A DNA stretch of 64,000 nt from Paenibacillus wynnii (GTDB lineage Bacteria; Bacillota; Bacilli; Paenibacillales; Paenibacillaceae): assembly GCF_000757885.1 (NCBI RefSeq), contig NZ_JQCR01000003.1, forward strand, positions 62,001 to 126,000. Direction: 5' to 3'. This document shows, in pieces, positions 54,860 to 61,882 of the stretch (position 1 is the first letter of the stretch; each line of letters opens with the position of its first letter). The position numbers and the translations under genes are program-made. The notes under the pieces were generated by a model. That model saw only the letters and a program-made list of their open reading frames with translations. It had not been told where the DNA came from and searched no databases.

Positions 54860-55420
54860 TCACCTGCCACGTCTTCCTGCGTCGAGATTCGGACCATTTA
54901 GACTGGATAGCTTATCCAAGGAATGTTCGTAAATACGTACTATATCCTGCACCTTTTGGAACTCCGGATCGGAGGGACCCAGATTGTCCATGAACATACG
55001 CTGCAGGATTTCCTTATAAAAGGAGATGCGGCTTCCGATAAGCCCACTCTCGTAATCAATGACCTCTTCAATCGTGTGCTGCTCAACAAATCCCCTCAGG
55101 TCATCCATCGGATTATCGTGGGACTCCCGCTCATTGCGTGCGGCAATCGGAGTGTTAACATTTTCGAGGTTAACAGTGGAACGTATATTGGAAAAGAGAA
55201 TATCTTCTTTTGCCAGCATTACCTGAAAAGGCTTATGCGTGAACAACTCTTGTACGACAAGAGCGCACATTGCCTGATTTCTCAGCAGCACACCATCAAA
55301 TGGGTGTAGAACCCATCCCCATTCATCCCGATACAGGCTGAATGTGAAGTATTCACCTCCATATTCATATTTCAAATTAATAGAAGTTTCTGAAGTGAGT
55401 TCATATTGAAATGCTTCCAT
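54860..55420 (-). CDS. Unrecognised protein linked to the TerD gene
   Basis: A 186-residue soluble protein that I do not recognise. It has a beta-rich first half (YELTSETSINLKYEYGGEYFTFSLYRDEWGW) and an acidic, helical second half with a Pro-Ser-Asp-Pro-Glu turn. AGGAGGTG precedes the ATG. It sits directly upstream of the double-TerD gene on the same strand, so a partner role in that stress module is plausible. Confidence 0.7.
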   Translation of the reverse strand: MEAFQYELTSETSINLKYEYGGEYFTFSLYRDEWGWVLHPFDGVLLRNQAMCALVVQELFTHKPFQVMLAKEDILFSNIRSTVNLENVNTPIAARNERESHDNPMDDLRGFVEQHTIEEVIDYESGLIGSRISFYKEILQRMFMDNLGPSDPEFQKVQDIVRIYEHSLDKLSSLNGPNLDAGRRGR

Positions 55421-55608
55421 AGTTCTACTAACACCTCCTGCTTCATCGTTCTTTATGATTCTATTAGCATAGCAGAATATGGGGATTATTAGGAGGGGGG
55501 ATTTTTCGAGAAAGGAGCTACATAACTTGTGGTAATGCTCATGTTCAGTAGCTTCACTCGCATACTTTTTGTGCGTAACATTAGTTTAAGCAAATTAACG
55601 GTATTCCA

Positions 55609-55637
55609 TTGAATTCCCCCTCATTCCTGCTTATAAT
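55609..55637 (+). promoter_or_regulatory. Sigma-A promoter of the ABC-F gene
   Basis: TTGAAT, 17 bases, TATAAT, with the -10 ending 36 bp before the start codon, so the leader is short and leaves little room for an antibiotic-sensing attenuator. Confidence 0.85.
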
Positions 55638-55673
55638 ATAAACGATAAAATACAGAAAAAAAGGTGTCTATAA

Positions 55674-57230
55674 ATGAGCATATTAAATGTTGAAGCATTA
55701 AGTCATGGCTTTGGGGATCGTGCGATCTTCAAGGATGTTGCATTCCGCCTGCTCAAAGGCGAGCATATCGGATTGATCGGTGCGAACGGCGAAGGTAAAT
55801 CCACGTTTATGAACATTGTTACAGGCAAACTGCAGCCCGACGAAGGTAGGGTGGAGTGGTCCAAGCGGGTACGTGTTGGTTACCTTGATCAGCATGCTGC
55901 TTTGACCCAAGGGTTAACAATCCAAGATGTATTACGGGGTGCATTCCAATACTTGTTTGATCTTGAGCAAGAAATGAACGATATGTACGGCCGGATGGGT
56001 GACGTCTCCCCGGAAGAACTGGAGAAAATGCTTGAGGAAGTAGGCACGATCCAGGATACTCTGACGAATCAGGATTTCTATATGATCGATGCGAAGGTGC
56101 AGGAGACGGCGCGTGGATTAGGAATTACGGACATAGGACTGGATCGAGATGTATCTGAGCTTAGCGGGGGACAACGCACGAAGATATTGCTGGCCAAACT
56201 GCTGCTGGAGAAACCGGACATTCTGCTCCTCGATGAGCCTACGAACTATTTGGACGAGCAGCATATTGAATGGCTGAAGCGTTATCTTCAGGAGTATGAG
56301 AATGCGTTTATCCTTATCTCACATGACATTCCGTTCCTGAACAACGTAATCAACCTGATTTACCATATGGAAAACCTGAAGTTGTCCCGTTATGTGGGCG
56401 ATTATAATCAATTCCAGCAGGTCTATGAAATGCGCAAGCAGCAGCATGAATCGGCCTTTAACAGACAGCAGCAGGAAATTGCTGAGTTGAAGGACTTTGT
56501 TGCCCGCAATAAAGCCAGCGTGGCTACCCGTAATATGGCGATGTCCCGACAGAAAAAGCTCGACAAGATGGACATCATCGAAATGTCGAAAGAGAAGCCT
56601 AAGCCCCAGTTTAATTTCAAGGATGCCAAAACAGCAGGCAAAGTTATTTTTGAAGCTAAAGGGCTTGTTATTGGGTATGAAGAACCTCTGTCTCGGCCTC
56701 TGGATTTACTGATGGAACGTGGTCAAAGAGTAGCGCTGGTCGGTGCGAACGGTATCGGAAAGACGACTTTGCTACGTAGTATTCTGGGCGAAATCCCGGC
56801 ATTGTCCGGGTCGGTAGAGCTTGGATACAACCAAGAGATCGGTTATTTCGAACAGGAATCGAAGGAAGGAAAGAACAATACCTGTATTGAAGAAATATGG
56901 GATACATTCCCTTCCTTGTCTCAATTCGAGGTGCGTGCTGCACTAGCGAAATGCGGACTCACCACGAAGCACATTGAGAGTAAAATTTCGGTTCTCAGCG
57001 GTGGGGAGAAAGCCAAGGTACGTCTGTGCAAGCTCATTAACCGGGAGACCAACATTCTTGTGCTGGATGAGCCCACGAACCATTTGGATGTGGATGCGAA
57101 GGAAGAGCTCAAGCGGGCTTTGAAAGCATACAAAGGAAGCATACTGTTAATTTCCCACGAACCGGAGTTTTATCGTGATATCGCCACCGATATTTGGAAT
57201 TGCGAATCCTGGACTACGAAAATATTCTAA
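55674..57230 (+). CDS. ABC-F family ATPase (ribosome-associated)
   Basis: A 518-residue cytoplasmic protein with two ABC domains and no membrane segments. Walker A GANGEGKST and GANGIGKTT, signatures LSGGQRTKILLAKL and LSGGEKAKVRLCKL, Walker B LLLDEPTNYLDE and LVLDEPTNHLDV. The charged inter-domain linker (about 245-310) is the P-site tRNA-interaction motif region of ABC-F translation factors. Resembles the YkpA/YbiT-like housekeeping group more than known resistance types, but this cannot be settled by eye. Confidence 0.92.
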   Translation: MSILNVEALSHGFGDRAIFKDVAFRLLKGEHIGLIGANGEGKSTFMNIVTGKLQPDEGRVEWSKRVRVGYLDQHAALTQGLTIQDVLRGAFQYLFDLEQEMNDMYGRMGDVSPEELEKMLEEVGTIQDTLTNQDFYMIDAKVQETARGLGITDIGLDRDVSELSGGQRTKILLAKLLLEKPDILLLDEPTNYLDEQHIEWLKRYLQEYENAFILISHDIPFLNNVINLIYHMENLKLSRYVGDYNQFQQVYEMRKQQHESAFNRQQQEIAELKDFVARNKASVATRNMAMSRQKKLDKMDIIEMSKEKPKPQFNFKDAKTAGKVIFEAKGLVIGYEEPLSRPLDLLMERGQRVALVGANGIGKTTLLRSILGEIPALSGSVELGYNQEIGYFEQESKEGKNNTCIEEIWDTFPSLSQFEVRAALAKCGLTTKHIESKISVLSGGEKAKVRLCKLINRETNILVLDEPTNHLDVDAKEELKRALKAYKGSILLISHEPEFYRDIATDIWNCESWTTKIF

Positions 57231-57256
57231 TAAACCGTATACTAGTGTAAAGAAAT

Positions 57257-57300
57257 AGAAAAGGACCGTCCGGTAAAATATCCGGATGGTCCTTTTCTAA
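57257..57300 (+). terminator. Intrinsic terminator of the ABC-F gene
   Basis: AGAAAAGGACCGTCCGG pairs with TCCGGATGGTCCTTTTCT (a G-T near the top) around TAAAATA. Confidence 0.88.
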
Positions 57301-57319
57301 TGTTCATTTAAACATGGAT

Positions 57320-57600
57320 TGCTGGATCCAATGAATTATATTGAATTGAAAGTCCAGTTAATCCACTGCGGACCGTAAAGCTCTTATTTTTGCTAATGAA
57401 CCCATTAGAGAAACCATACGGACCTGAGAGCTCTTATTGCACCTCAAACGTCTATATTTGGAGTGATTTTGAGTAAATAGCTGCATCTGAGTCCGTATGG
57501 ATAATGAAACCTAAAGTTTTGCTGAAATAAGGCTTCTAGTGTCCGTATAAACTGAAACTGACTAAATATCAGCTGTGGAACATGACAGTTTCTAAGTGTG
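57320..57600. repeat. Decayed intergenic repeats after the ABC-F gene
   Basis: Degenerate units share CGGACC(G/T)..A(A/G)AGCTCTTATT, GTCCGTAT and TAGCTG blocks at 50-75-bp intervals. No gene or RNA is visible in the gap up to 57648. Confidence 0.5.
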
Positions 57601-57648
57601 TATGTGTCGGTATAGAACCACTACCATCACAGCTTGCTGCTCTTAGGG

Positions 57649-59424
57649 TTAAGCTTCCATCTTTTGGGCTGTGTAGAGCCGGTAATAAAGACCCCGGTAT
57701 CTTATGAGCTCGTCATGTGTTCCACTTTCCGCAATGCCTTTGTTGGACACATACATGATACGGTCACAGTTTTTCACGGTGGAAAGCCGATGTGCAATAA
57801 TGAACGAGGTTCGCCCCTTTAGTAATTCATTTAGGCCTTTCTGGAGCAAACGTTCGGTCTTGGCGTCGATAGAAGAAGTGGCTTCATCCAAAATGAGAAT
57901 GCGCGGATCAGCCAGAAGTGTCCTTGCGAATGAAATGAGCTGCCGCTGGCCTTGGGACAGCTTGGAGCCGCGCTCGTTGACCTCCGTTTGGTAGCCCTGG
58001 TCAAATTCACGGATGAAATCGTCAGCGCAAACCGCTTTCGCGGCGGCGATTACTTCTTCCTCGGTGGCATCCAGTCTGCCGTAACGAATATTGTCCAGTA
58101 TGGTGCCGGAGAATATGAAACTGTCCTGCAGCATAATCCCCATTTGGCTGCGAAGGGACTTCAGCGTAATCTGCGAGATATCCTGCCCGTCAATAAGAAT
58201 CCTGCCGCCGGTAAGGTTATAAAATCGTGAGATCAAATTGACGACCGTTGTTTTGCCTGCACCTGTCGGTCCAACTAGGGCAATACTTTCTCCCTCTTTG
58301 ACATCAAAGGAGATGTTCTCCAAAATATTCAACCCTGGATCATAGGCAAAGGTCACGTTGTCGAAAGTGACTTTACCCTGAACAGGCAGAAGTTCCTTGG
58401 CATCGGGAATATCGCTGACCGAAACCGGCTCATCCAGCGTTTCGAAGATACGCTCAAGATAGGCAACGGCGTTGATAAAGTTATTGTATAGGTTAGAGAG
58501 GTTCAAAATCGGCTGCCAGAATCGGGCTGCGTAGCTGCTCATAGCCAGAATGACACCCAGTGTTGCTTCTTTGGGATCAAGTGTCAACAAGCCCACAAGA
58601 AAGATCAATGCCGTAACGATAGTAGATAAGTTATCAACCGTAAAAGGAATAAGCATGTTGTAATTCAGAGCCCGTAACCACTCCTTGCGGAAATTGCCGG
58701 CAAGTCGGGTGAAGGTTCCCTCATTGTGTTGTTCACGGGAGAAGATTTGCGTCACACCAATGCCGCTGATGCTTTCCTGCAAATAAGCGTTCAGATTGGA
58801 GCTTTTGTTGGATACCGCTTGCCATGCCCGGCGTTGTCGTGTCTTGATGAGCAGCATGATGCCTAAGAAAATCGGCAGTCCTGCAAGGATGACGAGCGAA
58901 AGCCGTACATCTAAAGCGAACATGAAAGCGGCGATAAAGATTAAGTTTACGATCTCGAGAATGAAGTTGATAATGCCGTTAGATAACACATCCGAAACTG
59001 AATTGACGTAATTTACGACCCGGATCAGAATCTTGCCCTGTGGACGGTCGTCATAATATTTAAAGGGCAGTTCCTGTAAATGCTTGAATAAATCCGTGCG
59101 GATTTCAAAAATAATGTCTTGTCCGACGCTTGTCATTATGCGCGAGCGGATGGTAGCCAAAATAACGCTGACCACGATAGTCAAAAGCATCAGCAATGAC
59201 CAACCGAGCAGCGGAAGCTTTGCCTCCGCGGGAATGGTCACGTCGATTACATGCTGTATGATCAGCGGTGCCGACAGCGCAATGGCTGCCGAGAGAGCAC
59301 TGAGCACAAACGCAACTATCATAGGCGTTTTCTTCCGTCTAATGTAAACCATCGCACGCCGGAAGTGTCTGATATCGAAGGGGGACTCTAGGTTCTCGTC
59401 AACGTCAAATTTATTTCTTGCCAT
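57649..59424 (-). CDS. ABC exporter half-transporter (subunit with consensus Walker B)
   Basis: A 591-residue half-transporter: six membrane segments (about 30-320) and an ABC domain. Walker A GPTGAGKTT, Walker B ILILDEATSSID (catalytic Glu present), switch IIAHRLST (His present). Its signature reads KLSQGQRQ instead of LSGGQ. With the upstream gene it fits a heterodimeric multidrug exporter of the BmrCD/YfiBC kind. It overlaps that gene by 14 bases. Confidence 0.9.
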   Translation of the reverse strand: MARNKFDVDENLESPFDIRHFRRAMVYIRRKKTPMIVAFVLSALSAAIALSAPLIIQHVIDVTIPAEAKLPLLGWSLLMLLTIVVSVILATIRSRIMTSVGQDIIFEIRTDLFKHLQELPFKYYDDRPQGKILIRVVNYVNSVSDVLSNGIINFILEIVNLIFIAAFMFALDVRLSLVILAGLPIFLGIMLLIKTRQRRAWQAVSNKSSNLNAYLQESISGIGVTQIFSREQHNEGTFTRLAGNFRKEWLRALNYNMLIPFTVDNLSTIVTALIFLVGLLTLDPKEATLGVILAMSSYAARFWQPILNLSNLYNNFINAVAYLERIFETLDEPVSVSDIPDAKELLPVQGKVTFDNVTFAYDPGLNILENISFDVKEGESIALVGPTGAGKTTVVNLISRFYNLTGGRILIDGQDISQITLKSLRSQMGIMLQDSFIFSGTILDNIRYGRLDATEEEVIAAAKAVCADDFIREFDQGYQTEVNERGSKLSQGQRQLISFARTLLADPRILILDEATSSIDAKTERLLQKGLNELLKGRTSFIIAHRLSTVKNCDRIMYVSNKGIAESGTHDELIRYRGLYYRLYTAQKMEA

Positions 59425-61186
59425 TAGCGATCACCTGCCTTCCAATGCCCTCATTCTGCAGCATAAATACCTCATAGTAATAGCCCCGTTTTGCCAACAG
59501 TTCGGTATGAGTGCCTTCTTCAATCAAACGGCCGCCATCCAGGATGAGAATACGGTCTGCCTCTGCTGTGGTGGATACTCGCTGGGCAATGATAAGCTTC
59601 GTACACGGATAATCCAGCTCGCGCAGACTTCGCTGAATATGCTCCTCAGTCTCAAGATCGACGGCAGAAGTCGTGTCATCCAGTATCAGGATGGGACGGT
59701 GGACCGCCAAGGCACGAGCTAACGCAATGCGCTGCTTCTGTCCTCCAGACAAGCCGACACCGCGTTCCCCGACAACCGTATCATACCTTTCGGGCATCCG
59801 GGAGATGAAATCATGCGCGGCCGCGAGCTCGGCATATTCCATAGCCTCTTCCTCCGGGAGATCAGGGTCGCCATAGGCGATGTTTCCGTCGATGGTATCG
59901 GAGAACAAAAGGACGTCCTGGGTCGCCATGCCGATGTTCCCGCGGAGTTCATCAAGCTCCAGTTCACGGACATCAACACCGTCTACCAGCACACGTCCAT
60001 CGGATACATCATAGAAACGGGGGATGAGATTAATGAGTGTTGTTTTGCCCGAACCTGTCGGACCCATAATTGCAACAGTTTCTCCAGGTTCAACCGTAAA
60101 GCTGACATCGTCCAGAACTGTAGCGCTGTCATATTTAAAGCGGACATGCTCAAACGTAATGCGCCCCTCGTAACGGTGTTTGGTAAATAGGGGATGCTCG
60201 TTAACAATAGTGGGTTTGGCGTAATAGATCTCAACGATCTTGGTCAGGCTGGCAAAAAAACGCTGGATGTCGTTGATAATAATGCCGATGTTACGCATGG
60301 GGTTTGATATAGCCCAGATCAGTGAAGAGAAGGCGGCGAATTCGCCGAAGGTGATCCGGTCATTCATAAGGAACAGCCCGCCGGCCAACATCAGGATGAC
60401 ATTGAACCCCTGCGCTAAGGTTTCCAGATAAGGGAAGTAATCGAGCCATACGAGCGCGGCCTTTTTGTTCGCTGTAGAATAGTTGACGTTCTTTTCTGTG
60501 AATTTCTCAATCTCGTACTCCTCGCGGGCGAACGCCTTAACCACACGGTTTCCTGAAATATTCTCCTGCGCAGTCGTGTTGAGCTGAGACAGCCGCTCGC
60601 GCAGATCCACATACATAGGTCGGACGTGTTTGGCAAATATGTAGGCCACGATAAAAATCAGCGGTGACAGGGTAAGCATCCACAGCGTCAGTTCGGTATC
60701 AATGGTAAAAAAATAGATAACGGCGGCAGCGAAAATCGTTAAGGATTCGATGATCGTTTTGAAAATCCATGCCATGGAGTGCCGTACCATGTCCAGATCT
60801 CCTGTCATCTTGGTCATAAGATCGCCGGTACGGTTATGATCGTAATATTCTCTGTCTTGTCCTTGAATCTTGTTGTAGAGATAAATACGTATGCGATACA
60901 GCATGTTTTGCGAGGAGCGCTCGTACTGCATGGTTGTCACATAAGCCAGACCCGTCCGCAGCAGGGAAAACCCGATCATACCCAGGCAGAGTGCGATCAA
61001 GAGTCCCCGTTCTTGTGTCAAATTCTGCGAGGCATTGTCACCGGCTATAAACGTATCGACAATGCGCTGACTGATGTACGGATTCACAATCGTAAGACTC
61101 GAACCCACCACAGAGAGACAGAGAGCCAGTATATAACGCGACCTGTTTCCCTTCAGATTCTGCCATAGCCATTTAAGTTCGAACAT
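59411..61186 (-). CDS. ABC exporter half-transporter (subunit with degenerate ATP site)
   Basis: A 591-residue half-transporter with six membrane segments (about 15-310) and an ABC domain. Walker A GPTGSGKTT and signature LSGGQKQRIALARAL are intact, but Walker B reads ILILDDTTSAVD (Asp for the catalytic Glu) and the switch reads IIAQRVST (Gln for His). These are the marks of the non-catalytic site in heterodimeric exporters. First gene of a two-gene operon. Substrate unknown. Confidence 0.92.
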   Translation of the reverse strand: MFELKWLWQNLKGNRSRYILALCLSVVGSSLTIVNPYISQRIVDTFIAGDNASQNLTQERGLLIALCLGMIGFSLLRTGLAYVTTMQYERSSQNMLYRIRIYLYNKIQGQDREYYDHNRTGDLMTKMTGDLDMVRHSMAWIFKTIIESLTIFAAAVIYFFTIDTELTLWMLTLSPLIFIVAYIFAKHVRPMYVDLRERLSQLNTTAQENISGNRVVKAFAREEYEIEKFTEKNVNYSTANKKAALVWLDYFPYLETLAQGFNVILMLAGGLFLMNDRITFGEFAAFSSLIWAISNPMRNIGIIINDIQRFFASLTKIVEIYYAKPTIVNEHPLFTKHRYEGRITFEHVRFKYDSATVLDDVSFTVEPGETVAIMGPTGSGKTTLINLIPRFYDVSDGRVLVDGVDVRELELDELRGNIGMATQDVLLFSDTIDGNIAYGDPDLPEEEAMEYAELAAAHDFISRMPERYDTVVGERGVGLSGGQKQRIALARALAVHRPILILDDTTSAVDLETEEHIQRSLRELDYPCTKLIIAQRVSTTAEADRILILDGGRLIEEGTHTELLAKRGYYYEVFMLQNEGIGRQVIANGKK

Positions 61187-61539
61187 CTGATCACCTGTTT
61201 CTGTTCTGTTTGTTCTTCACTCTTCTATTAAAGAATGAATAAATCAACGTGATTATAACATTAACAAACGGCCAGCATCGGTTACTGTATTATTTTCTTG
61301 TTACAATCGATTGAACTTTTGTTTACCAAGGTTTAACTCGATTACCTTTAGGTGCTGAAGATGAAGAAACGAGGAAATACGAACGTTTATACATTAGGAA
61401 TTGATTTTATACACTATTTTATTTATAAATGTTAAATTACCTCACAAGAAATGATTGAAGTATTCTTCAATATGCGTTAAGTTAGTGAAAAGAAATAATA
61501 ATGTCAGTTTATATAACATAAACTTGGCTTATTAAGAAT
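61187..61539. other. AT-rich gap between the exporter and narK remnant
   Basis: Holds the upstream region of the minus-strand exporter and an 18-base palindrome ATTGAAG-TATT-CTTCAAT at 61454-61471 that could be an operator. No open frame or RNA gene is visible. Confidence 0.6.
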
Positions 61540-61822
61540 CCTGAGGGTCTGCTCGGTTCGATTATACGGATCCCGATGGCATTCCTTCCATTTCAACCAT
61601 GTACGGTATTTCATAGGTATTCTTTAGCTTGGCTATTGTGATAGGAGTTATGGCTGTTGTGTTTTATATCTTTAATCAGGACCCTCCGAAACCAGCTGAG
61701 CCGAAATGTTCAAAATGGTGCCTGAAGTATCTTCTGGCAATACAGGAGCAGTTACAGGGAATGTGGGTGCTGCAGGAGGAATTGGCGGATTTTTCCCGCC
61801 AATTGTACTCGGTATAGCATAG
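61540..61822 (+). pseudogene. narK-type nitrate/nitrite transporter remnant
   Basis: Three NarK pieces lie in order but in three frames. LLGSIIRIPMAFL (61549 on) matches the NarK motif LGSxxRIP. Then comes LAIVIGVMAVVFYIFNQDPPK (from about 61629). Then [11 protein letters not shown] and [20 protein letters not shown] (61706-61822) match the NarK late signature GGLGGFFPP. Most of the roughly 400-residue protein is missing, so at least two internal deletions and frame changes have occurred. It lies directly before the NirB-like gene, the usual neighbour of narK. Confidence 0.8.
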
Positions 61823-61882
61823 ACGCTGGAGTTTTTCACTTGAGGCGGTGACAGCTGTTTACACTTGAATGGAGGTTTAAAG

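Noticed and set aside
49560..55420. Prophage or integrative element genes in the accessory stretch
   Set aside because: No integrase, recombinase, capsid, portal or transfer gene was seen; only the repeat and AT-rich genes suggest mobility.
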